Of a stretch of DNA of 64,000 nucleotides, positions 8,458 to 15,711 are shown in pieces (within the stretch, counting starts at the first letter, position 1; each line of letters starts with the position of its first letter). The stretch is from positions 5,228,001-5,292,000 of the forward strand of contig NZ_JAMZEC010000001.1 of assembly GCF_024172185.1 (NCBI RefSeq). The letters are read 5' to 3'. Both the position numbers and the translations under genes were made by a program. A model generated the notes under the pieces. It ran no database searches and was not told the origin of the DNA. It saw only the letters and a program-made list of their open reading frames with translations. This stretch comes from Nonomuraea roseoviolacea subsp. carminata (GTDB taxonomy: Bacteria; Actinomycetota; Actinomycetes; Streptosporangiales; Streptosporangiaceae).

Positions 8458-8820
8458 ATGATGCGCGTCCTGGTCCCCGCGCGGCTGCGTCAGGCCGTGC
8501 GCACGTGGTTCGATGCCCGCTACATCTCCATCGCCGACCACCGCCAGGACATCAGGGACGCCCTGTGGGAGGTCCAGACGCTGCGCCGGGAGATGGCGAC
8601 GCTCCAGGCGGAGGTGGAGCGCCTGCGCAAGGCGGCGCCCGCCGCGCCCGGGCCGGACCGGGCCAAGCTCGACGAGACCCGCCGCATCGCCCAGGACACC
8701 CAGCGCCTGGCCCAGGAGACGGCCAAGGCCATGGACGGCGTCCTGCAGAACGAGGTCCTGGTCTGGCAGGCCATCGACGAGCTCAGGGACCGCGCGGCCG
8801 GCGTCGCGGAGCGGTCGTGA
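8458..8820 (+). CDS. Small coiled-coil protein of unknown function
   Basis: I do not recognise a named family. The 120-residue protein has a basic N-terminus (MMRVLVPARLRQAVRTWFDA). A heptad-rich helix follows at about residues 38-58 (EVQTLRREMATLQAEVERLR), then an Ala/Pro hinge (KAAPAAPGPD) and a second long helix at about 68-115 (DETRRIAQDTQRLAQETAKA, then QNEVLVWQAIDELRD). There is no cysteine, signal peptide or membrane segment. Its stop codon overlaps the GTG of the next gene as GTGA, so the two proteins are translationally coupled and probably made in fixed ratio. It could be a partner, scaffold or substrate of the downstream PP-loop enzyme; this is inference. Confidence 0.75.
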   Translation: MMRVLVPARLRQAVRTWFDARYISIADHRQDIRDALWEVQTLRREMATLQAEVERLRKAAPAAPGPDRAKLDETRRIAQDTQRLAQETAKAMDGVLQNEVLVWQAIDELRDRAAGVAERS

Positions 8821-10022
8821 GGGTCACCTGGTCGGGCGGCGTCCTGACCTTCCGCCTCGACCCCGAGGACGAGATCACCGGCCACGCCTCCGACGGCCAC
8901 CCCGTCAAGCTGGCGATCAACTCGTGCTCCCTCTCCGACGTGCCGGACGACGCCCACCCCGACCTGTTCGCCGTGGCCGCGTGGACCGTCGTCGCCCCGT
9001 GGACGCGCCGGCGGATCACCTTCGACCGGGCGGTGTCGGCCGAGGTCGCCGCCGCGCTGCACGAAGGGTGGGGGATCGAGGCCGGGCCCGTGGGCGCCGA
9101 GCCGCGCCCCGCCGGGAGCACGCTCGCGATCTCCTACAGCGGCGGCGCGGACTCCGTGGCCGCGGCCACCGTCTACCCCGAGGCGCCGTTCGTCCACTTC
9201 CAGCGGGTGCCGCACGCCCGCGTCCCCAACCGGTGGCCGCACTACCGCTCGGACGTGCTCGCCAAGCTGGCCCGGGGGACTGGGCGCGACCTCACGATCA
9301 TCCGGTCCGACCTGGAGTACACGCTCGCCGAGCCGCGCCCCGGCTACCCCGAGCACCAGGCGGTCGCGGCCGGCGCGCTGCTGTCGGCCGACCGGCTCGG
9401 CCTCGGCGGCCTCGGGTTCGGGTACGAGATGGGCTCCCGGTGGCTCGGCGGCGGCCGCTACCTGCTGCGCTACACCCCGGACAACGACCTGTGGGCGCCC
9501 CACGGCAAGTGGGGGCGGCTGTTCGCGGCGGTGGGCGTCCACATCGTGCTGCCCGTCGGCGGGGTCAGCGAGGCCGTCACCATGCGGCTCGCCCTCGGCT
9601 CCGACCTCAAGGACTCCGTCCGCTGGTGCCTGCGCGGCACCGACGGCCCCTGCCGTACCTGCGGCAAGTGCCTGTACAAGGAGCTCATCCAGGCCGCGAT
9701 CGAGCGGCGCCCGCTCGACACGCCCATCACCGCCGACCGGCCCGTGGCGCGCAAGTGGATGCGCCCGCCGCCCTACGGCGGCCAGGAGATGGTCCAGTAC
9801 GGCCTGGCCCGCGTGCCCGGGATCGAGAACACGGTGTTCGCCACGGCCCTGACGTACTTCGACGTCACCGAGGAGTCGACGAGCTGGCTCGACCACTGCT
9901 ACCCGAAGGCGATCGACGAGATCCCGGAACCGTGGCGGGAGCGGGCGGCGGCGTTCATGGCGGCCGAGGTCGGCTTCATGACCGACGACGAGGTGCGCCG
10001 GGTGGAGAGCTGGGGATCGTGA
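8817..10022 (+). CDS. PP-loop ATP-pyrophosphatase superfamily protein with QueC-like Cys4 motif
   Basis: A 401-residue cytosolic protein of uncharacterised family. The PP-loop motif SYSGGADSVAAA is at residues 106-117, marking an enzyme that adenylates its substrate. Residues 271-285 carry C-x7-C-x2-C-x2-C (C271, C279, C282, C285), close to the C-x8-C-x2-C-x2-C zinc motif of QueC, the 7-cyano-7-deazaguanine synthase. The first ~100 residues form a separate domain not found in QueC. The GTG at 8817 overlaps the upstream stop (GTGA). No queD, queE or folE-like gene is near, so canonical preQ0 synthesis is unlikely. Similar PP-loop proteins are annotated as domains of unknown function in actinomycetes. 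QueC-like proteins also occur in Qat and type IV CBASS defence systems, but no other component of those is present. Confidence 0.72.
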   Translation: MRVTWSGGVLTFRLDPEDEITGHASDGHPVKLAINSCSLSDVPDDAHPDLFAVAAWTVVAPWTRRRITFDRAVSAEVAAALHEGWGIEAGPVGAEPRPAGSTLAISYSGGADSVAAATVYPEAPFVHFQRVPHARVPNRWPHYRSDVLAKLARGTGRDLTIIRSDLEYTLAEPRPGYPEHQAVAAGALLSADRLGLGGLGFGYEMGSRWLGGGRYLLRYTPDNDLWAPHGKWGRLFAAVGVHIVLPVGGVSEAVTMRLALGSDLKDSVRWCLRGTDGPCRTCGKCLYKELIQAAIERRPLDTPITADRPVARKWMRPPPYGGQEMVQYGLARVPGIENTVFATALTYFDVTEESTSWLDHCYPKAIDEIPEPWRERAAAFMAAEVGFMTDDEVRRVESWGS

Positions 10023-10041
10023 ACGAAGGAGAGACGCGCGG

Positions 10042-10884
10042 ATGAAGGTGTACCTGTCGGTCGACATGGAGGGCGTCACCGGCCTCACCGACCCCGAGGA
10101 GATGCACGCCGGCAAGCGCGGCTACGAGCGCGGGTGCGAGCTGATGACGGCCGACGCCAACGCCGCCGTCGAGGGCGCCTACGCGGCCGGGGCCACGTCG
10201 GTGCTGGTCAACGACGCCCACGGGTCCACCAAGAACCTCCGCATCGACCTGCTCGACCCGCGCGCCACCCTCATCCGCGGCCCCGGCAAGGCGCAGCGGA
10301 TGGCGCAGGGCCTGGACGGCTCGTTCCAGGCGGCGGGCTTCGTCGGCTACCACGCCCGCGCCGGGGTGCAGCACGGCGTGCTCAACCACACGTGGATGGG
10401 CAAGGAGATCCAGAACGTCTACCTCAACGGCGAGGTGTGCGGCGAGACCCGGCTGGTGGCCGCGTGCGCCGGGTTCCACGGCGTGCCGGTCGTGCTGGTG
10501 GCCGGGGACGAGGCCGTGGGCGAGGAGGCCCGCGAGCTGCTCGGCGACGTCGAGACGGTCGCGGTGAAGAAGGGGATCGACAAGTTCTCGGCCGAGCTGC
10601 TGCCGCCGAGCGTGGCCCAGGCCCGCATCCGTGACGCCATGGCCCGGGCCCTCAACCGGTTGACCGACTTCACGCCGTACACCTTGGCTCCGCCGTACAC
10701 GCTGGGAGTGGAGTGGAACTCCACCGCCATCGCCGCCGCGGTCGGGCTGATCCCGGGCGTGAAGGCGGCGGGCACGCGCCACACCGAGTTCACGACCGAC
10801 GACTTCACGCAGATCATGGCGCTGTTCGGCATCTTCGCCACGATCGGCGGCCAGATCGCCTGCGGCAGCGGCCCCTACGGCTGA
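10042..10884 (+). CDS. M55 family D-aminopeptidase (DppA-like)
   Basis: A zinc peptidase of 280 residues releasing N-terminal D-amino acids, classically D-Ala-D-Ala or D-Ala-Gly-Gly. It starts MKVYLSVDMEGVTGLTDPEE, with D8 and E10 as metal ligands. H60 is in VNDAHGSTKN, H104 in VGYHARAG and H115 in NHTWMG, followed by a glutamate at 131-135 in LNGEVCGE. These positions agree with those I recall for Bacillus subtilis DppA, so the active site looks complete. DppA forms a cytosolic decamer. A strong AGGAGAG precedes the ATG, 19 bases after the PP-loop gene, so they are probably co-transcribed. The context links it to cell-wall peptide recycling, although the upstream genes are unexplained. Confidence 0.9.
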   Translation: MKVYLSVDMEGVTGLTDPEEMHAGKRGYERGCELMTADANAAVEGAYAAGATSVLVNDAHGSTKNLRIDLLDPRATLIRGPGKAQRMAQGLDGSFQAAGFVGYHARAGVQHGVLNHTWMGKEIQNVYLNGEVCGETRLVAACAGFHGVPVVLVAGDEAVGEEARELLGDVETVAVKKGIDKFSAELLPPSVAQARIRDAMARALNRLTDFTPYTLAPPYTLGVEWNSTAIAAAVGLIPGVKAAGTRHTEFTTDDFTQIMALFGIFATIGGQIACGSGPYG

Positions 10885-10996
10885 GCCCCCTCGGGCCGCG
10901 GGGTGTCCGGCATGCGGGCGCCGGGGCGCGGGTGTACGGTGCGGAGCGGCCGTCGCCCCGTCGCGGGCGGCGGGCCGGGAACATGCCTGGAGAGAG

Positions 10997-12553
10997 GTGC
11001 GCGTGGAGGGTGCGGCGCTGACGCGGCGGGGGCTGCTCGTCGGCATCGGGGCGGTCGGCGGCGCGGGCGCCATGTACGCCGCCATGGGCGCCCTCGGCCT
11101 GGCGCCCTCCGGGCAGGACAAGGCGTTCGCCGCCCCGCGCTCCGGCGACTTCTCGCTCACCGGCCGGGCCGCGGGCACGGTGGTGATCCTCGGTGCGGGC
11201 GTGGCCGGGCTCACCGTGGCGTACGAGCTGGGCAAGGCGGGCTACGACTGCACGCTGCTGGAGGCTCGCGACCGGACCGGCGGGCGCAACCTCACGCTGC
11301 GCGGCGGTGACCGGTTGACCGAGGCGGGCGGCGTCACGCAGGAGGCGCGCTTCGGCGAGGGCGTCTACTTCAACGCCGGGCCCGGCCGCATCGCGCAGTG
11401 GATGGTCACGCTCGACTACTGCCGCGAGCTGGGCGTGCCGATCGAGACGTTCATCAACAGCAACGCGCAGGCGTACGTCCATACGCGAGGCGGCACGGTG
11501 CGGGCTCGCACCGCGAAAGCCGACATGTATGGATATGTAGCGGAGTTACTGGCGAAGGCCACCAATGCCGGCGCGCTCGACCGGGAGCTGACCCGCGACG
11601 ACCGGGAGCGCCTGCTCGACTTCCTGCGCCGCTTCGGCGACCTCGGCCCCAAGTTCGACTACGCGGGCTCCCCACGGCGCGGCTACCTGAAGTACCCGGC
11701 GCTCGACGACGGCACCCCCGTCCCCGGCCCCGGCGCCCTCCACGACGTCCTCGCCGCCGGCACCGGCCGCTCCATACTCAACGACTTCGGCTACGACCAG
11801 GCCACCCCCATGTTCCAGCCGATCGGCGGCATGGACGCCATCGTCAGGCGGCTGACCGAGGCCGTGGGCGCCGACCGCGTCAAGACGGGCGCCAAGGTCA
11901 CGAAGATCACCGACCAGGCCGACGGCGTCGAGGTCGTCTGGGACGGCGGCCGGATCAAGGCCGACTACTGCGTCGCCACCCTGCCGCCCCACGTGCTCGC
12001 CCGCATCCCGCACAACCTCGGCGCCCAGGTCACCGCCGCGCTCAGGACACCCGTCCCCGTCGCCGCCGGGAAGATCGGCATGGAGTACGACCGGCGCTGG
12101 TGGGAGATGGAGGACCGCATCTACGGTGGCATCACCGAGACCGACCTCGACATCACCCACATCTGGTACCCGTCGCACGGCTACCACTCCGAGCGCGGCC
12201 TGATCGTCGGCTACTACAACACCGGCCCCGAGGCCGAGCTGTACGGCGCGCTCACCCCCGAGGACCGCCGCCGCCGCGCCGTCACCCAGGGCCGCAAGAT
12301 CCACGGCGACAAGTACGGCAAGGGCCTGCTGTCCAGCGTCTCCATCGCCTGGGAACGCCAGGAGCACATCCAGGGCGGCTGGGTGCGCTGGCCGGCCTTT
12401 GATTCGTCGTTCACTCTTCTGCAACGCCCCAGCGGAAGGGTCTACTTCGCGGGCGACTGGCTCACCCACCTGATCGCCTGGCAGGCGGGGGCCATGGAGT
12501 CGGCCCGCGCCGCCGTCACGCAGCTCCACCAGAGGGTGCTGCGCTCGCAGTGA
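10997..12553 (+). CDS. Exported flavin monoamine oxidase family protein
   Basis: A 518-residue FAD-dependent amine/amino-acid oxidase. A Tat-like signal lies near the N-terminus (LTRRGLLVGIGAVGGAGAMY), suggesting export of the folded flavoprotein. The Rossmann FAD motif is VVILGAGVAGLTVAYELGKA at about residues 62-81, followed by the conserved LLEARDRTGGR. The C-terminal FAD site is GRVYFAGDWLTHLIAWQAGA. The substrate is unknown; amino-acid oxidases (glutamate, tryptophan or similar) and polyamine oxidases share this layout. It starts at a GTG after AGAGAGG. A patch at about 11,480-11,570 is distinctly less GC-rich and includes a TTA leucine codon (residue 184). It lies 112 bases after the M55 gene on the same strand. 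Confidence 0.85.
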   Translation: MRVEGAALTRRGLLVGIGAVGGAGAMYAAMGALGLAPSGQDKAFAAPRSGDFSLTGRAAGTVVILGAGVAGLTVAYELGKAGYDCTLLEARDRTGGRNLTLRGGDRLTEAGGVTQEARFGEGVYFNAGPGRIAQWMVTLDYCRELGVPIETFINSNAQAYVHTRGGTVRARTAKADMYGYVAELLAKATNAGALDRELTRDDRERLLDFLRRFGDLGPKFDYAGSPRRGYLKYPALDDGTPVPGPGALHDVLAAGTGRSILNDFGYDQATPMFQPIGGMDAIVRRLTEAVGADRVKTGAKVTKITDQADGVEVVWDGGRIKADYCVATLPPHVLARIPHNLGAQVTAALRTPVPVAAGKIGMEYDRRWWEMEDRIYGGITETDLDITHIWYPSHGYHSERGLIVGYYNTGPEAELYGALTPEDRRRRAVTQGRKIHGDKYGKGLLSSVSIAWERQEHIQGGWVRWPAFDSSFTLLQRPSGRVYFAGDWLTHLIAWQAGAMESARAAVTQLHQRVLRSQ

Positions 12554-12577
12554 CGGCACGCTGCCGCCGGGACCACG

Positions 12578-12583
12578 TAGGGT
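12578..12583 (+). promoter_or_regulatory. Candidate -10 element TAGGGT upstream of the YbaK-type gene
   Basis: TAGGGT between the amine oxidase and YbaK-type genes would start a transcript near 12,590, giving a short leader that contains GAGGAG. The deacylase gene may therefore have its own promoter. Confidence 0.4.
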
Positions 12584-12609
12584 CCTGGAGGAGCGAATGA
12601 GGAGATGGG

Positions 12610-13131
12610 ATGACATTGCACTGGGTGCCCGCGACCGAACGGACCGACCTGCTGGCCGACCCGGTGGCCCGCGCCGTGCGCGAGCTGCCCGGCCTCGCCG
12701 AGGTGGCCGAGATCGATCCCGAGCTGGCCGACACGGCGGCGTTCTGCGAGCGCTACGGCGTGGGCATGGACGAGTCGGCCAACTGCGTCGTCGTCGCGGC
12801 CAGGCGCGGCGGCGAGACCCGCTACGCGGCCTGCATGGTGCTGGCCACCATGCGGGTCGACGTCAACGGCGTGGTGCGCAAGCACCTGGAGGCCCGCAAG
12901 GCGAGCTTCGCGCCGATGGCGGAGGCGGTGGAGCTGACCGGCATGGAGTACGGCGGCATCACGCCGCTGGGCCTGCCGGCCGACTGGCCCATCCTGGTGG
13001 ACGCGCGCGTGGCCGAGCACCCCAGGGTGGTCGTCGGCAGCGGGCTGCGCAGGAGCAAGCTGGCCGTGGCCGGGTCCACCCTGGCCGGGCTGAAGGGCGC
13101 GGAGGTTCTCGCCCTGGCCAACGACGCATAG
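12610..13131 (+). CDS. YbaK/EbsC family aminoacyl-tRNA deacylase-like protein
   Basis: A 173-residue single-domain protein of the YbaK/ProX/INS superfamily, which hydrolyses mischarged aminoacyl-tRNAs such as Cys-tRNA(Pro) in trans. The fold signature is visible as DESANCVVVAARRGGETRYA, then RKASFAPMAEAVELTGMEYG (a lysine position plus the GG-type turn), GITPLGLPADWPILVD and VVVGSGLRRSKLAV. The exact tRNA specificity cannot be assigned. The ATG at 12,610 is preceded by GAGGAG at proper spacing. It sits 56 bases after the amine oxidase and before the kinase array, probably with its own promoter. Confidence 0.85.
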   Translation: MTLHWVPATERTDLLADPVARAVRELPGLAEVAEIDPELADTAAFCERYGVGMDESANCVVVAARRGGETRYAACMVLATMRVDVNGVVRKHLEARKASFAPMAEAVELTGMEYGGITPLGLPADWPILVDARVAEHPRVVVGSGLRRSKLAVAGSTLAGLKGAEVLALANDA

Positions 13132-13283
13132 CGGAAAGTCGCCGCGACCCCGCGAATGTCGTGGCCGATTCGATACCGAGGGATCGGAAACCGATGGCCC
13201 CGATCCGGACGTTGTACGAGTGGGAATGTGGCCTCATGGTTCATCTCGTGGGCGGGGATTAAGCCGGTATGGTGCTTCATGCC

Positions 13284-15695
13284 ATGAACGATGACCGACT
13301 TGGCCCTTACCGGCTGCTCAGGCGGCTCGGTGAAGGCGGAATGGGCGTTGTCCACCTCGCTGCCGACCCCCAGGGGCGGCACGTGGCGGTCAAGGTCCTG
13401 CGCGGCGAGGTCGCCGGTGACGAGGTCGCCAGGCGACGGCTGTCGCGCGAGGTCGAGACCATGCGCCGGGTGCGCAGCCGGTACATCGCCGAGGTCGTCG
13501 ACGCCGACGTCACCGGTCATCGTCCGTACATCGTCACGCGCTACGTCCCCGGGCGCTCGCTGGACGAGATCGTCAAGGACGACGGCCCGCTGGACCTTCC
13601 CGCGCTGGTGCGCATCGCGCACGGCGTGGCGACGGCACTGGCCGCGGTCCACTCCGTCGGCGTGATCCACCGTGACCTCAAGCCCGGCAACGTGCTGATC
13701 CTCGACGGCGAGCCGGTGCTCATCGACTTCGGCATCGCCCAGGCCGTCGACGCCACGCGGCTGACCCAGACCGGCATGTTCATCGGCACGCCCGGCTACC
13801 TCGCCCCCGAGATCATCGAGGGTCAGGAGGCGGGGCCGGAGGTCGACGTCCACGCCTGGGCCGGCACGCTGCTGTACGCCTGCACCGGCCAGCCGCCCTT
13901 CGGCAAGGGCACGCTGGAGATGATCTTCTACAACATCACCGCGGGCAAGGCCGAGATCGGGGCCGCGCCGGCCGAGCTGCAGCCGCTGCTCAAGGCCGCC
14001 TTCCAGCGCAACCCCGGCAAGCGGCCGAAGGCCGCCGAACTGGCCGAGCAGACCGCGCGCATGCTGCCCCGCTCGCCGGGCGCGGCGCCGGACGAGATCT
14101 CGACGGTGCCGGGTCCCGACCGGTTCGACCTGCCGGCGCCGCGGCCCGTCGCCGAGCGGCCGGCCTGGGAGATCTCCACGCCGCCGGTCACCCCGCGCCG
14201 GCTCCTCGACGGTCAGGAGGTCCGCTTCGGGCCGCCGGGCGGGCCCGCTCCCGGTCAGACGCCGCCGGGCCAGGACCAGCCGTACGTGTCGCTGCTCGGG
14301 CAGGGCGGCCCACCGCCCGCGACGGGCGCTCCCGGCACGGGTCCGGGCGGTCTGGGGACCGGACCGGGCGGTCCAGGGACGGGTCCGGGCGCTCCGGGCG
14401 CGGGGCAGGCCGGCGCGACGCCGGGCGGCGAGCAGGCCGACCCGTGGACGAGCGACGAGGGCGACCCGTGGCCGACCCGCCGCGTCACGCCCGAGGAACT
14501 GCGCCGCATGCAGCAGGAGAGCGGCGCCCAGCCCTGGCAGAACGCCCCGCGGCCGGGCGACAACGCCGCGTCCCCGTGGCCGGGTGACGGCTCGGCGTCC
14601 CCGTGGCCGGGGGAGCACGTCCCGCTGCCGTCGCAGGAGGGCGACCTGCCGACGCGGCGCGTACGCCCCGACAGCCCCGACTACGGCCGCCCGAACGTCG
14701 ACTACGGGCGCCCCGGCTCCGCGCCGGGCACAGGACCCCACGCGGGTCCCGCGCCGTACCCCGGATCGGGCCCGCACGCCGCGGCCCCCCACCCGGGTTC
14801 GGGCCCGCAGGCCGGGCCGGCGGCGTTCTCCGGGCCGGCCGCCTACTCCGGCCCGCACGCCACACCCGGGTCGGGCCCGCAGGCCGGTCACCCGGCCGGC
14901 CACCAGGCGGGTCATCAGTCCGGTCATCAGTCCGGGCACGCGTTCGGCATGGGCGGGTCGTCCGGGCCGGCGCCGCAGGGGCGTCCCACCCAGCAGCCGC
15001 CACCCCCCTACATCCCGGCCCAGCCCCAGTACCCGCCGGACCCGCGGACCAAGCGGGAGCCGTTCGTCCCGGGCGCCGTGCCCGGCCAGGTGCTCCAGCG
15101 TTCCCGGGCCTACGGGGTGGCGGGCGCGATGCTGCTCGTCATCATGATCGTGGCGGCGGTCATGGCGCCCGTGCTGGTGGCCGTGGTGGTCGTGCCCCTC
15201 GCGGTGCTGCTGCGCGCCGCCGACCTCGCCCAGCCGGAGCTGATCGCGCGCCGCTCGACCGGCGCGGCGGCGCTGGACGTGGTCAGGGTGTTCGCGCACC
15301 CGCGGGCACTGGCCAAGTCCGTGGGCATCACGCTCGCGCTGGTTCTTTACGCTCTCATACTGGGGCTACCCGTTACGCTGCTCCTCACCGTGGTACTCCG
15401 AACGGACCCGTACAACGCGCTGGCCTGGGGAGCGGCGGTCGCCCTCTGGACCCTGTGCGCGGGCCCGGGCGTGGAGGGCCCGGGGCGCCAGATGCGCAGG
15501 ACGCTCGCTTCCCTCGTACCCTCGAGAACAGCGGCGATGGTGCTGGCGGGCGTCCTCGGGGCGGCCGCGGCGTTGTCGCTGGTCCTCGCCTACGGCACGT
15601 TCAAGGACGACGCTAGGAGGGCCGTATGGGCTCCGGTGGACGTGGGACCTGTGGTGGAGCAGCTCGACGGACTGAAGGGGGACTCGGGGGGATGA
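13284..15695 (+). CDS. Membrane-anchored Ser/Thr protein kinase 1
   Basis: An eukaryote-type kinase of about 803 residues. The kinase domain spans about residues 7-265: glycine loop LGEGGMGVVHLA, catalytic K37 in VAVKVL, HRDLKPGNV, DFGIAQ and GTPGYLAPEI. It is followed by a Pro/Gly-rich low-complexity linker of roughly 300 residues that includes a His-Gly-Gln repeat (GHQAGHQSGHQSGHAFG). A C-terminal domain has about four hydrophobic segments (AGAMLLVIMIVAAVMAPVLV, ITLALVLYALILGLPVTLLL, AAMVLAGVLGAAAALSLVLA). No PASTA or extracytoplasmic sensor is seen. ATG 13,269 in the same frame is an alternative start with GGGCGGGG upstream. It is first of three tandem kinases, 16 bases before the second. 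Confidence 0.9.
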   Translation: MNDDRLGPYRLLRRLGEGGMGVVHLAADPQGRHVAVKVLRGEVAGDEVARRRLSREVETMRRVRSRYIAEVVDADVTGHRPYIVTRYVPGRSLDEIVKDDGPLDLPALVRIAHGVATALAAVHSVGVIHRDLKPGNVLILDGEPVLIDFGIAQAVDATRLTQTGMFIGTPGYLAPEIIEGQEAGPEVDVHAWAGTLLYACTGQPPFGKGTLEMIFYNITAGKAEIGAAPAELQPLLKAAFQRNPGKRPKAAELAEQTARMLPRSPGAAPDEISTVPGPDRFDLPAPRPVAERPAWEISTPPVTPRRLLDGQEVRFGPPGGPAPGQTPPGQDQPYVSLLGQGGPPPATGAPGTGPGGLGTGPGGPGTGPGAPGAGQAGATPGGEQADPWTSDEGDPWPTRRVTPEELRRMQQESGAQPWQNAPRPGDNAASPWPGDGSASPWPGEHVPLPSQEGDLPTRRVRPDSPDYGRPNVDYGRPGSAPGTGPHAGPAPYPGSGPHAAAPHPGSGPQAGPAAFSGPAAYSGPHATPGSGPQAGHPAGHQAGHQSGHQSGHAFGMGGSSGPAPQGRPTQQPPPPYIPAQPQYPPDPRTKREPFVPGAVPGQVLQRSRAYGVAGAMLLVIMIVAAVMAPVLVAVVVVPLAVLLRAADLAQPELIARRSTGAAALDVVRVFAHPRALAKSVGITLALVLYALILGLPVTLLLTVVLRTDPYNALAWGAAVALWTLCAGPGVEGPGRQMRRTLASLVPSRTAAMVLAGVLGAAAALSLVLAYGTFKDDARRAVWAPVDVGPVVEQLDGLKGDSGG

Positions 15696-15711
15696 CGGGG
15701 GTAAGACGGCG

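Noticed and set aside
8817..10022. queC itself, i.e. a preQ0 pathway gene
   Set aside because: The protein is nearly twice QueC length with an extra N-terminal domain and no queD, queE or folE-like neighbours.
8458..10022. A Qat or type IV CBASS defence system
   Set aside because: No ATPase, cyclic-nucleotide synthase, TatD-like nuclease or effector gene is adjacent; only the QueC-like feature is shared.
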